Positions 28,355-37,306 of a stretch of DNA of 64,000 bases are shown here, in pieces. The stretch is from JADKBO01 sp965230345 (lineage in GTDB: Bacteria > Bacteroidota > Bacteroidia > Chitinophagales > Saprospiraceae). Each line of letters starts with the position of its first letter. Position 1 is the first letter of the stretch. Under the pieces are notes generated by a model. The model worked only from the letters and a program-made list of their open reading frames with translations. It was not told the origin of the DNA and made no database searches. The DNA lies in NCBI GenBank assembly GCA_965230345.1, contig CBDDKR010000002.1:3038001-3102000 (forward strand), read 5' to 3'. A program made the position numbers and the translations under genes.

Positions 28355-28523
28355 TTTGGAAATAATTTAAAAACTAAATCCTAATGCTAGAATCAACTCA
28401 TTGAAATCCAATCTCTGCCCAAAAATTAATTTCCATAGCTATGGCTATGCAAAAGAATTTTCGGATTGATCTGACTTCCAAGTAGTTAATTCCGCAATTG
28501 TACACAGTTTTTAAATCATTTCT
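28355..28523 (+). repeat. dispersed intergenic repeat, copy A
   Basis: About 169 bp that match the reverse complement of 56827-56984 at roughly 85-90% by eye, apart from a 10-bp insertion (28390-28399) unique to this copy. Conserved blocks include AAATCCTAATGCT, CATTGAAATCC, AAAAATTAATTTCCATAGCT, AGAATTTTCGGATTGA and ACTTCCAAG. A small hairpin ATAGC-N4-GCTAT near the centre (28435-28448) is kept in both copies. Lies in the 453-bp gap between the divergent tamB and exonuclease genes, which holds no other feature apart from the tamB -7 element. Confidence 0.8.
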
Positions 28524-28619
28524 TGATATTTAAACGGTGAAAATCTATTTTGAACTATTAAAGAAATATTAAATTGTATAAAGGAGAGCCATTTTTTTGA
28601 GTAGAAGGTTAAAGCTTGA

Positions 28620-30029
28620 ATGAAGAGAGAAAGGACTAAATATGCGGTTATAGATATCGAAACGACTGGAGGAATGTCGAAACGTGATAAAATCACGGAA
28701 ATCGCCATTGTACTGTATGATGGATTTCAAATCATAGACCAGTTTGATACATTGATAAACCCTGAAAGATCGATACCTTTTGAAATAACTAGAATTACAG
28801 GCATTACTAACGATATGGTTCGAGATGCACCAAAGTTTTATGAGGTAGCTAAAAAAGTGGTCGAAATGACAGAAGGAGCGATATTCGTAGCTCATAATGT
28901 GAGATTTGATTATGGGTTCATCCAAGAAGAATTTTCTAAACTTGGATATACTTTTACTCGAAAGAAATTATGTACGGTACGAATGTCAAGAAAGGCTTTC
29001 CCAGGCTTAAGATCGTATAGCTTAGGGAATCTTATAAAACACTTTGGAATATCTGTGAATGCTAGGCACAGGGCTCTAGATGATACCTTGGCGACGGTTG
29101 AGTTGTTCAGAAATATTCTACATCATTCTAATCATAGCGATGAAATTGATGTCATGATCAAACGGAGTTTGAAAGAACAGAAATTCCCTGAGGCTATTAC
29201 TCCAGAGTTAGTAAATAAACTACCTGAAGAAATTGGTGTGTATTATTTTTATGATAGTAATGGTCAGGTGATTTATGTAGGTAAATCGGTCAATATAAGA
29301 AGTCGAATAAAACAACATTTTACCAAAATCACATCTAAATCTACCCGTCTTATATCAAGAGCTCATGGCATAACTTATGAAAAAACAGGACATGAACTAA
29401 TAGCTCTACTCAAAGAAAGTGAAGAGATAAAAGAGCTACGACCAAGTATTAACAAGGCTCAAAAGAATGAACTCTATCCTTATTTTTCTTTTGCAGAGTT
29501 GGACGATAACGGTTTTTTAAATCTTCACATTGAAAAATCCACGGTTAAAAATAGAAGTGGCAAAGGAATAATAAGTGAATACAAATCCTTATCTGGTGCT
29601 AAGTCTTCGATTGGGAAATACAGAGGAGCTTTTCAATTATGTGAGTCTAAAATTTCGGTAAAGGGTAAGGTGAATTCCAAATGCATCTATCACGCGCTTG
29701 GTGAATGCTATGGTGCATGCCTAGGAATGGAAAATTCAGAAGATTATAATGAAAGAGTAAAGCTAGCCATAAGATCAATGACTAAAATGTTCGATTCAGA
29801 TTTTTTAATTAAAGTTGAAGGACGAACAGAAACCGAAAAAACATTTGTTTTGATTCGGAAAGGTCGTTATCAAGGTTATGGTTTTGTCAGTGAAGAAATA
29901 ATCAATGAAGGAATGGATTCGATTTTGGGTTGTATTTCTAAAAAGAGAAAAAATGTAGAAAGCAATAGCCTTATTGCGCATTACTTAGAATCTAATACAG
30001 ATTATGATATAATTTACTTGTCTGAGTAA
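28620..30029 (+). CDS. DnaQ-like 3'-5' exonuclease fused to a GIY-YIG (UvrC/Cho-like) nuclease
   Basis: 469 residues. Exonuclease domain (~5-170): ExoI YAVIDIETTGG, ExoII VAHNVRFDYGFI and ExoIII NARHRALDDTLAT carry the DEDDh catalytic set. GIY-YIG domain (~195-275): GVYYFYDSNGQVIYVGKSVNIRSRIKQH split as GVYYFYD and VIYVGKSVNIRSRI, with the catalytic Arg and a downstream Glu (LLKESEEIKELRP). A Cys cluster follows (KCIYHALGECYGACLG), as in Cho-like proteins. This fusion is widespread in Bacteroidota and resembles a polymerase III epsilon proofreading domain joined to a UvrC-like incision domain; a role in DNA repair is inferred. ATG start; weak AAGG upstream. Confidence 0.9.
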   Translation: MKRERTKYAVIDIETTGGMSKRDKITEIAIVLYDGFQIIDQFDTLINPERSIPFEITRITGITNDMVRDAPKFYEVAKKVVEMTEGAIFVAHNVRFDYGFIQEEFSKLGYTFTRKKLCTVRMSRKAFPGLRSYSLGNLIKHFGISVNARHRALDDTLATVELFRNILHHSNHSDEIDVMIKRSLKEQKFPEAITPELVNKLPEEIGVYYFYDSNGQVIYVGKSVNIRSRIKQHFTKITSKSTRLISRAHGITYEKTGHELIALLKESEEIKELRPSINKAQKNELYPYFSFAELDDNGFLNLHIEKSTVKNRSGKGIISEYKSLSGAKSSIGKYRGAFQLCESKISVKGKVNSKCIYHALGECYGACLGMENSEDYNERVKLAIRSMTKMFDSDFLIKVEGRTETEKTFVLIRKGRYQGYGFVSEEIINEGMDSILGCISKKRKNVESNSLIAHYLESNTDYDIIYLSE

Positions 30030-30069
30030 ATCCCTTTTGAGCAGCATTAAAGAACCTATTGTAGGTTAT

Positions 30070-31665
30070 TTACTCTAAAAAGAAATAACCAATTGATTTG
30101 GTAGATTTATTTAGACCTATACTTAAGTACATAGGACCATAGGTATTGGATGGGTAGGGTACCAATACTGATTTTTGGCCAAAAGGATCTGGAGTGAATT
30201 TGGTGTTTAAGAGAATTCGTCCAGATGGATCTGTCCATCTATAAAAATGAGCATCGTTGTTGGGAGAAGTAAATTCTACTAAGAGGCCATTTGACATCTT
30301 CGTTATATTGGTTATATTAAGTTTACCTGATTCTGTAGGTATATTTAAAACTCCATCACAATAATTGTTCAGTAGTTTTAAAGAGGCAAATGCATCTAAG
30401 TATCCACCAGAATGATATAGATTGGTCATTTCGTCGGCTTTGTTTACGCCATCTATAATGATTTCTTTAATCTTTAGTGCTGCTGATGAGGGGGCATTTT
30501 TAGTTAAATCGGCAAATTTCTGACAAGGAATAGAATAAAGCAGTGCTGCAGTAGCAGAAGCTATTGGGGTCGCAGCAGAAGTGCCAGTTATAGAGCCATA
30601 AGTGTTTTGTGGTTTGGTACTGAGTATACCGTCTCCAGGTGCAGCAATATCTATACTTTTCTTTCCGTATCCTGTGGTCATATCGAGTTGACCATTTTTC
30701 GATAAACTTGTTATGCCAACAAAATAATCCGAACCACAAGTTGACGGCATATCACCTACTTCATCAACGTCAACAAATCTATTGGTTGTGGCACCAAAAT
30801 TTAGTATTCCTGCACTGCCCAATAAGTCGTACATTTCGCACCATTGTTTGTGAATCCCAGTTGTAGGAAAAACATCATCTACTCCCGCAGAATAAGATGT
30901 TATGGCAACGAAAGCACCTTCAGCACCATTACTTTCATTATATTTTTTTCTAAGATCGTAAATATAATTGAGGGATTCGATTATTTCGCTTACGAAATCA
31001 ACATCTGATATGAGCAACATTTTTACATTCCAATTGACTCCTGCTATCCCTTGATTATTGTTTCCTTTGGCTCCTACCAATCCACTAACGGCGGTACCAT
31101 GACTCAATGCAGGGTGCATATCTTTATTTCCGTTAATGTTTAGTCCTTTATAATCATCAATGTATCCGTTACCATCGTCATCTATATTGTTGTCAGGGAT
31201 TTCGGCATTGTTGATCCAAACGTTGTTTCCCATATCTTCATGGTTTACATCAAATCCGTTATCCATAATTGCGATAACAATGTCATCTCCATTAGCCGTA
31301 TTTCCACCTTGAGTAAAATCCCATACTTTATCTATGTTGCTTAGTGTAATGGCCCATTGATCTGAAAACCTGTCGTCATTTGGAGAATTGCGAAAACTCA
31401 CTCTTTGGTCTTTCCAAATATCAGCAAAGTTATGGGATTGCTTCAAGTGATTTATATCGTTTGGTGATAATGGATGAGGAGTCTCTATTACAGCTAGTCC
31501 TAAAGATGGACAGATGATCTTGTAAGAAGAGAATCTGGAATTTTCCTTGATTGATATTTCTTTACCCTCAGTGTTATCCAATTGGATAATATATCGGTTT
31601 TCTTGTCCAATTGAAGAAAAGGATAAAAGTAGGAATACAGCTATAAGTCCAGGAAAGAATTTCAT
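30070..31665 (-). CDS. secreted S8 (subtilisin-like) serine protease
   Basis: 531 residues from ATG 31665, which gives a clean signal peptide (MKFFPGLIAVFLLLSFSSIG, cleavage near GQ21). A TTG seven codons earlier is disfavoured. Catalytic triad visible: Asp135 (IAIMDNGFDVNHED), His189 (HGTAVSGLVGAKGNN) and Ser363 (GTSAATPIASATAALL); oxyanion Asn295 (NFGATTN). A Ca-binding-like acidic segment NNIDDDGNGYIDD lies at 159-171. Residues 24-100 look like an inhibitor/propeptide region. The C-terminal ~95 residues are a beta domain, not a recognisable T9SS sorting domain. Substrates unknown. Convergent with the exonuclease gene, 40 bp apart. Confidence 0.9.
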   Translation of the reverse strand: MKFFPGLIAVFLLLSFSSIGQENRYIIQLDNTEGKEISIKENSRFSSYKIICPSLGLAVIETPHPLSPNDINHLKQSHNFADIWKDQRVSFRNSPNDDRFSDQWAITLSNIDKVWDFTQGGNTANGDDIVIAIMDNGFDVNHEDMGNNVWINNAEIPDNNIDDDGNGYIDDYKGLNINGNKDMHPALSHGTAVSGLVGAKGNNNQGIAGVNWNVKMLLISDVDFVSEIIESLNYIYDLRKKYNESNGAEGAFVAITSYSAGVDDVFPTTGIHKQWCEMYDLLGSAGILNFGATTNRFVDVDEVGDMPSTCGSDYFVGITSLSKNGQLDMTTGYGKKSIDIAAPGDGILSTKPQNTYGSITGTSAATPIASATAALLYSIPCQKFADLTKNAPSSAALKIKEIIIDGVNKADEMTNLYHSGGYLDAFASLKLLNNYCDGVLNIPTESGKLNITNITKMSNGLLVEFTSPNNDAHFYRWTDPSGRILLNTKFTPDPFGQKSVLVPYPSNTYGPMYLSIGLNKSTKSIGYFFLE

Positions 31666-31767
31666 ATATAAATTATTTGTATACAATAATACATGTTATC
31701 GATCAATAATTTCAAGAATTTAACAAAGTTTCGTTCTTATTGTCTGGAACAAAAGGGATAACAATGC

Positions 31768-32529
31768 TTAAAAAAAGAACATTTTGATCACTACCATAAC
31801 TACAACGCTTAGTAAGACAAAGTATGCTATTTTATTTGCCTGTTTACTTTTGGCTATATATCTTCCTGTTACCCATCCACCCGTGGCTTGACCAGAAGCA
31901 ATCAATAGTCCATCTTTCCAAGAAACCAAATCTTTATAAACGAAAATTCCAAGTATAACTGATGTAAAAACAAGAACAATGAAGTTTTTCAGAACATTGG
32001 AAGTCATAAGATCTTTTTTATCCAACAACACCATTGTGGCTAGAAACAATAGTCCCATGCCCATTTGTATGAAACCTCCATAAAATCCAATAAAAAAATA
32101 GATGATAAGTAAAAAATGGTACGGAATTAATGAATGAAGGCTTGAGTCAGGGGAAATCCATTTTGATGGTTTCGCAAGTATGACAAAAAGCATTACCACC
32201 ATCATAATCTTGTAAATGACCTTGAACTGTTCATTGGATATGAGGACGGCTACTATTGCTCCAATTATGGCACCAAAGAACATGACTATAATTTGCCCCT
32301 TGAAACTGGAGAGTTTTATGGAAATGTTTCTTTTAAGTCCAAGATAAGATGTAAGCGTTTGGAACAAAACACCTATGCGATTGGTCCCATTTGCAATAGA
32401 TGGTGGTAGTCCTATCACCTCTGTCAAAATACCAAGAGTAATGGTGCTGCCGTTACCAGCAAGAGTATTGATTACGCCAGCAAGAAACCCACCAACAATG
32501 CAAATTAAGTAAATGGCAAATTCTGACAT
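31768..32529 (-). CDS. TauE/SafE-family sulfite exporter-like permease
   Basis: 253 residues with about eight membrane segments. The two half-repeats of the family are seen as GGFLAGVINTLAGNGSTITLG (~13-33, given here in outline) and FYGGFIQMGMGLLFLA (~149-164). TauE/SafE proteins move small organic or inorganic anions (sulfite, sulfonates, sometimes thiosulfate); the substrate here is not determinable. The ATG comes directly after the stop codon of the epimerase gene (no gap), so it is the third member of a MOSC-epimerase-TauE run. Confidence 0.88.
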   Translation of the reverse strand: MSEFAIYLICIVGGFLAGVINTLAGNGSTITLGILTEVIGLPPSIANGTNRIGVLFQTLTSYLGLKRNISIKLSSFKGQIIVMFFGAIIGAIVAVLISNEQFKVIYKIMMVVMLFVILAKPSKWISPDSSLHSLIPYHFLLIIYFFIGFYGGFIQMGMGLLFLATMVLLDKKDLMTSNVLKNFIVLVFTSVILGIFVYKDLVSWKDGLLIASGQATGGWVTGRYIAKSKQANKIAYFVLLSVVVMVVIKMFFF

Positions 32530-32937
32530 TTACTTTTCTTCAATCTCCTGACAAAGCTCTAATAATACGCCGTGAGTAGCTTTGGGGTGAACAAAGCAGA
32601 TGAGTTTGTTATCTGCGCCACGCTTTGGTTCTTCGTTCAGTAGACGAAAACCTTCTTTTCTTAATCTATCCATTTCGGCATAAATATCAGTAACAGCAAT
32701 GGCGATATGATGTATTCCTTCCCCTCTTTTGTCGATGAATTTAGATATAACCCCATCCTCCTTTAATGAGGACAACAATTCAATTTTATTAGGACCATTT
32801 CGAAAGAAAGAGGTCGTTACTCCCTCCGACTCAACTACTTCTCTTTTATAGGGGGGAGTATTGAAGAGAACGCTGTACGTTTTTTCTGCTTCTTCAAGAT
32901 TCTTAACAGCTATTCCTATATGTTCAATTTTTTGCAT
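32530..32937 (-). CDS. mce: methylmalonyl-CoA epimerase
   Basis: 135 residues, the normal size for this glyoxalase/VOC-fold enzyme. MQKIEHIGIAVKNLEEAEK at the start and GEGIHHIAIAVTDI in the middle mark the two beta-alpha-beta modules; His6, His77 and Glu127 (VLLELCQE) are at the expected metal-ligand positions. It interconverts (S)- and (R)-methylmalonyl-CoA in propionate / odd-chain or branched amino-acid catabolism. The mutase genes are not in the window. Overlaps the upstream MOSC gene by 14 nt and abuts the TauE gene. Confidence 0.92.
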   Translation of the reverse strand: MQKIEHIGIAVKNLEEAEKTYSVLFNTPPYKREVVESEGVTTSFFRNGPNKIELLSSLKEDGVISKFIDKRGEGIHHIAIAVTDIYAEMDRLRKEGFRLLNEEPKRGADNKLICFVHPKATHGVLLELCQEIEEK

Positions 32938-33727
32938 GAGATACTATTTTTACTTGATCACCAATTTTAATAATTGTATTTGGTGAAAGTGTTATGGCAT
33001 TTGTGCCAAAGGTAATATTGTTGTTAAAACTTCTATATTGAGATAGTGTTTTTATTGTGGTTTTGTCTCTGAGTCCCTTTTCTTGATCGATGCCAATAAC
33101 CTGGCACCTAACACATGGTTTGATGTTTTTGAAAGATGCCCGGTTTATTAAGATTTCATCCCATTGATCTTCAATGTGTGGTTGATTTGTCTTGATAATT
33201 ATATTGGCTCTAAAACGATTCGCATTAACAGGGTCTTCTAATTTTGAATTCAATAAGTCTACACTGGCGCTTCCCAGCATTAGATATGGATAGCCATCTG
33301 CAAAACTCAGTGAAATCTCTTCTTTGATGGAATTGATTTGTTTTGAACGACGCATTTGCTCATCCATAAATACCATCTTACAATTGAATCCTAGATTTTT
33401 GGTAAACCAATTATTGATGTCCGATTTGAGTAGAAAAGCCTCTGCATCACTTGACCAAACTGTACACTGTATCATTTGATTCGTAACACTATTGGAATCG
33501 ATGTGTATTTTTTCATGATTGTAAGAAATAGTAATCCCTCGTTCGTTTAATTCCGTTTTAAAAGTTGAGAGCAACGGGGTATTCCTTTGAGACACAAACT
33601 TTCCATTTTCGTCGATGAGCATGAATCTCCTATCGTATTGAAAACCTTTGGAGGTACAAAGTGCTTCATTTACAGCAATGCCTGCCATGCCTTTTATGGG
33701 GTAAATAAATAGTCCGATTATTTCCAT
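32924..33727 (-). CDS. MOSC-domain protein (YcbX/mARC-like)
   Basis: 267 residues. N-terminal MOSC beta-barrel (~1-115) with LFIYPIKGMAGIAVNEA and RRFMLIDENGKFVSQR, then the MOSC domain with NRFRANIII and the molybdenum-cofactor Cys in IKPCVRCQVIGID (~200-212). Relatives (YcbX, mARC) carry Moco and reduce N-hydroxylated compounds. No 2Fe-2S ferredoxin domain is attached, unlike E. coli YcbX, so it needs a separate electron donor. First gene of the MOSC-mce-TauE run; the linkage of these functions is not understood. Confidence 0.88.
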   Translation of the reverse strand: MEIIGLFIYPIKGMAGIAVNEALCTSKGFQYDRRFMLIDENGKFVSQRNTPLLSTFKTELNERGITISYNHEKIHIDSNSVTNQMIQCTVWSSDAEAFLLKSDINNWFTKNLGFNCKMVFMDEQMRRSKQINSIKEEISLSFADGYPYLMLGSASVDLLNSKLEDPVNANRFRANIIIKTNQPHIEDQWDEILINRASFKNIKPCVRCQVIGIDQEKGLRDKTTIKTLSQYRSFNNNITFGTNAITLSPNTIIKIGDQVKIVSHAKN

Positions 33728-34026
33728 TTTGATATTATTTACAAACGGGAGATAATATAATTATTGATTCTATCTTTTGAAGAGGATAAGTAAATCGACT
33801 ATTTGAGGAGTGAAATTGTCAATTCTTAACTTTGTCTTCTTAAAAGAACGAAGATAGGTAAGAAAAAGGAATTGAAATCATGATTTGATATGGGGAATCA
33901 AATATCGGGTTGACCAATTGGGGATCGTTTATGGCAACTGAGCAAATACAACTTTTAAATTCTATAGGAGGAGGGAGAATTATTTATAATATTCTAGTTA
34001 ATAGTTAGATTATTCTACGCATTTAA

Positions 34027-35100
34027 TTACTTAATAACTCTTTTCTCTATATAATCCGAACTCATTAATCTTAATACTCCCATATACTTCAACCCGAAGG
34101 TGAGGAAGTCACCAACGTTGTAGTTTCTGCGAGCTTTGCCAAGATCGACAACTAACATATCAGAACTGGCATTTACAATTGAAATTTTAGAATCATCTGG
34201 TACTAAATAATTAGGGCTTATATCTAGTAATCCTATATCAAGGATAGCTCTATATGAAGTTTTACCATATTCAGATTCATCAACTTCGAAGACTTCTCCT
34301 GAAGGATTTTCTGCTAACATTCCCATTGGGACTTTAGGTTTTTCTGTGATTTCTATAATTTCACTATAGAGTTTAAATACATTTGATCGCATTGCTTTAA
34401 TGGGTTTTCCGGTAAATAGATTATTTCCAAAAAAAAGTGTTTCACCTACTCTGAAATGATTAACTGCTTTTGGTACTTGCTTTTTAAATAATAGAGGTAT
34501 AACAACAGATGTACCTGCTGTTACCCATCTTATCTTTTTTTTGAATTTTAATTCAATAATCTGTTTATACAGACTAAGTTGCACCAGTTTGTCTCTTGAA
34601 GGCATTACGCCATGTAAGCAATTAAGATTCGTACCTATTGCTACTACTTCTATGTATGGAAGGTTAAATATGCTTTCATAGAAGCTTGTGAGATGTTCCC
34701 CCATTATTCCTTCTCTAAGATCACCAAGTTCTATCATAATTGTAATACGGTGAGTCTTATTTTGTCTTACTGCTTCGTTAGAGAGTAATTCTACTGTTGT
34801 ACTTTCTGTGTTAAAGCTAACATCTGCATATTTTACAATATTGGGAATACTTCTTTTTGAAGGTGGTTTGATATAAACAGTTTGAATCTCTGGCTTTAGT
34901 AATTTGATTCGTTTAAGATTTTTGATTCGACTATCACAAATTTCTTTAATTCCTGTATTAAGAATTACCTGTAAAAAATCATTATTTCCACATAATAGTT
35001 TCGTGACAATGGACCAATCTATATTCCTTGAAGCGAACTCTTTATTTAAGTATTCATAATTATGAATAAGTTTGTTTTTATCTAGTTGGATATATGCCAT
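34027..35100 (-). CDS. alanine/ornithine racemase-like PLP enzyme
   Basis: 357 residues with the alanine-racemase N-terminal TIM barrel and C-terminal beta domain. The PLP lysine is Lys34 in WSIVTKLLCGN; other marks are MIELGDLREGIM (~122-133), RWVTAGTSVVIPLL (~187-200) and HFRVGETLFFGNN (~213-225). This is the alanine/ornithine racemase-family branch, whose members include ornithine racemase; the natural amino acid here is unknown. It follows the NYN-domain gene by 9 nt, at the end of a minus-strand run starting with a KamA-like enzyme, which makes a lysine/ornithine-type substrate plausible but not proven. Confidence 0.85.
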   Translation of the reverse strand: MAYIQLDKNKLIHNYEYLNKEFASRNIDWSIVTKLLCGNNDFLQVILNTGIKEICDSRIKNLKRIKLLKPEIQTVYIKPPSKRSIPNIVKYADVSFNTESTTVELLSNEAVRQNKTHRITIMIELGDLREGIMGEHLTSFYESIFNLPYIEVVAIGTNLNCLHGVMPSRDKLVQLSLYKQIIELKFKKKIRWVTAGTSVVIPLLFKKQVPKAVNHFRVGETLFFGNNLFTGKPIKAMRSNVFKLYSEIIEITEKPKVPMGMLAENPSGEVFEVDESEYGKTSYRAILDIGLLDISPNYLVPDDSKISIVNASSDMLVVDLGKARRNYNVGDFLTFGLKYMGVLRLMSSDYIEKRVIK

Positions 35101-35109
35101 TTATTTCTA

Positions 35110-35616
35110 TTATTTTGTAGATCGCTTAGATTTATAGTTTTTTAAAATATAACAATCGCCTTCTTCAATATTGGTAAAATGGTCAGCCTCATCAATTAGA
35201 ATCTTTGCGGTTGTTTTTTGAATCGCTGCGATTTCAACTCTTACTCCTTCTCCTCTCAAATGCCTTACTAATTCTACATAATCGGCATCACCAGAAAGAA
35301 TTATTATTGTGTCGACTTTTTTAGCTAACTGAGTAGCCTTAATTGTCAAGGGGATGTCAGCAGACTTATGGCATGGGATTACAGAACCATGAAAATGTGT
35401 TAATAATCTATCGGCTAATTTGTCTGAGATACTTTTACCCTCTCTGAAATATATTAATCTATTTAGACCTCTACCTTTTAAAAGTTTGGGGATTAGATTG
35501 TCAAAATCTATCAAAGCGTTTTTTTGACCAACCAGTGCTTTTAAACTGATTTCAATATTATTTCCATCAATAAGAATAGCAACTGATTGATTTATTGCCA
35601 CTATGTTATTTGTCAT
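35110..35616 (-). CDS. NYN-domain (LabA-like, PIN-fold) protein
   Basis: 168 residues, one NYN domain. Conserved acidic residues sit in VAILIDGNNIE (~13-23), then a mid-domain strand with KSADIPLTIKATQLAKKVDT and IILSGDADYVELVRHLRGEG (~100-119), the usual LabA pattern of a PIN-like metal-dependent nuclease fold. RNase activity is predicted for such domains, but substrates are unknown for this group. Its start overlaps the end of the symporter gene by 11 nt. Its presence in a metabolic gene run is odd and is the reason the run deserves attention. Confidence 0.85.
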   Translation of the reverse strand: MTNNIVAINQSVAILIDGNNIEISLKALVGQKNALIDFDNLIPKLLKGRGLNRLIYFREGKSISDKLADRLLTHFHGSVIPCHKSADIPLTIKATQLAKKVDTIIILSGDADYVELVRHLRGEGVRVEIAAIQKTTAKILIDEADHFTNIEEGDCYILKNYKSKRSTK

Positions 35617-37036
35617 ATTTTATCTTTGCTATTAAGTAGTAGGTGAGTGCAGATGCTACAATTCCTCCAATATTAGCATCAAGCCCCAAGGGAATTTCGA
35701 CTTCAAATAATATTAGGATTAGTGTAGTAGAGCCTCCAATAATCATTGACCAAAATGCTGCAATCGCATTTTTCTTTCGTCCGAAAAGTGCAACCAAAAC
35801 AGGAATGAATAAGCCAGATACCATGAAGGCATATGACATTAACATTAGTTCAAGAACGTTTTGCATGGTTGATGCAAGTAGCAAAGCAAAAACTCCAATA
35901 ATTAGTGTGGCGATTTGAGAATACCTCAAACTACTTTTAGTGTTAATTTTACCTTTTCTTATGGGTTCTATAATGTCTGAAACCACATTACCAGAAGCAG
36001 CCATAAGGCAACTATCTGCTGTTGACATAATTGCACTAAAATATGCGGATAGCATAAGTCCTAATAATCCTGTAGGCAAGACTGTTCTAAGTAACATAGG
36101 CAGTCCCATTTCTGCGTCTAGTGAAGATTGAACTCCATAACCTGCATATTCGAACATGCCTTGTGTATATGCAACTTTTGCAAATAAACCTAGTAATACA
36201 CCCATAAAAGCCATAATTGGGTATTCGAAAAGCCCTGCTATGTACCAAGCTTTTTTTGCTGTTTTGACATCTTTACAAGCATATATTCTTTGATAAAGGG
36301 TCATCCCCACAAACCAAATAGGAACAATGGTGACAAACCAATTGATAAAAGTTATGGTAGATATATTGTCTAATCTAAGCATTTCATTTGGTACACTAGC
36401 ACTGACTACCTCCCAACCTCCAATAGCAGTATAAGCCAATGGAATACCAATGAAAACCAGTCCACACATTAAAATGATCCATTGAATAGTATCTGTATAT
36501 ATTACCGCTTTAAGACCACCAATTACGGTGTAACCCACCGCAATTAATCCCATGATAATTAAAGCAGTATTTAAGTCCAATTCTAAAAATGTGGCAGAAG
36601 CTAATTTTGCTCCTGCAAGCAGTTGTGAACTGGTAAAGCCTATGTAACCAATAGCTGAAATAATTCCTGCTAATAGAGCAACTCTTTTATCAAAGAAGTG
36701 CGTGAATATCTGTGGAAAAGTCAAAAGGTTATTCTTTCTAGACAGTACACTAATTTTAGGAATAAGAAAAACAGCTGCGAGCCAAGCACCAATAAGACCA
36801 GTAAACAACATCCAAGAACCAGACAATCCCATTGTGAATCCTAGGCCTCCTAAGCCTATAGAAAAACCTCCTCCTACATCCGTTGCCACTACAGATAAAC
36901 CAATATGGTTTGCTCCCATATTCCTACCACCTACATAATAATCATCTTGGCTTTTGTTCTTTTTTAGAAAGTATATCCCGATACCAATCATGGCAAGGAA
37001 ATATATACCAAATACTATATAATCTATAAGAGTCAT
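35606..37036 (-). CDS. sodium:solute symporter (SSS family)
   Basis: 476 residues from ATG 37036; a TTG start eleven codons upstream is disfavoured because MTLIDYIVFGIYFLAMIGIG is the typical SSS opening. Twelve to thirteen membrane segments. Family marks: DDYYVGGRNMG (~30-40), GGFSIGLGGLGFTMG (~53-67), YTVIGGLKAVIYTDTIQW (~167-184). It should import a small solute with Na+; members carry proline, sugars, pantothenate, carboxylates and others. The position next to aminomutase- and racemase-like genes suggests an amino acid or derivative (inference). Overlaps the NYN gene by 11 nt. Confidence 0.9.
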   Translation of the reverse strand: MTLIDYIVFGIYFLAMIGIGIYFLKKNKSQDDYYVGGRNMGANHIGLSVVATDVGGGFSIGLGGLGFTMGLSGSWMLFTGLIGAWLAAVFLIPKISVLSRKNNLLTFPQIFTHFFDKRVALLAGIISAIGYIGFTSSQLLAGAKLASATFLELDLNTALIIMGLIAVGYTVIGGLKAVIYTDTIQWIILMCGLVFIGIPLAYTAIGGWEVVSASVPNEMLRLDNISTITFINWFVTIVPIWFVGMTLYQRIYACKDVKTAKKAWYIAGLFEYPIMAFMGVLLGLFAKVAYTQGMFEYAGYGVQSSLDAEMGLPMLLRTVLPTGLLGLMLSAYFSAIMSTADSCLMAASGNVVSDIIEPIRKGKINTKSSLRYSQIATLIIGVFALLLASTMQNVLELMLMSYAFMVSGLFIPVLVALFGRKKNAIAAFWSMIIGGSTTLILILFEVEIPLGLDANIGGIVASALTYYLIAKIKYDK

Positions 37037-37058
37037 TTTAAAGTATTGTACAATGTAG

Positions 37059-37211
37059 TTACTTGCCAATAGGACATTTGAAAAAATCTGAAAAGTTTCT
37101 TTTTTTCCTTTTCTTTCTCAAATTGTGATGTCGTTCCTGAACATCAGTTTTAATTACTTGTACTTGAGTCTTTTCACTTTGTTTTTCTTCGCAAATAATC
37201 ATACCTCCCAT
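37059..37211 (-). CDS. candidate 50-residue basic small protein
   Basis: ATG at 37209-37211, stop TAA at 37059-37061, filling most of the gap between the GNAT gene and the symporter gene on the same strand. The peptide begins MGGMIICEEKQSEK, has a central HHNLRKKRKKRN basic cluster and ends FFKCPIGK. AGGAG lies 2 nt before the first ATG and 11 nt before an in-frame ATG at codon 4, so the second start has better spacing. No homologue is recognised. Strongly basic and with two Cys, it might bind nucleic acid, but that is a guess. Ends 22 nt before the symporter ATG. Confidence 0.45.
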   Translation of the reverse strand: MGGMIICEEKQSEKTQVQVIKTDVQERHHNLRKKRKKRNFSDFFKCPIGK

Positions 37212-37306
37212 ATCTCCTGTTTGTAAATACATACATTATTATTATAAATTAAATGACCATCCACCATATAGTATGGAGGACGGTTGGAATCAGTTATTGA
37301 ATTAAT

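Noticed and set aside
30024..30075. 8-bp inverted repeat GAGTAAAT/ATTTACTC around a 6-bp hairpin at the exonuclease/S8 junction
   Set aside because: The outer arms arise because both convergent genes end in GAG TAA; no T-run, so not called as a terminator.
33883..33903. 7-bp inverted repeat ATTTGAT/ATCAAAT in the 299-bp gap after the racemase-like gene
   Set aside because: AT-rich, no T-run and no clear role; such short repeats are expected by chance in this composition.
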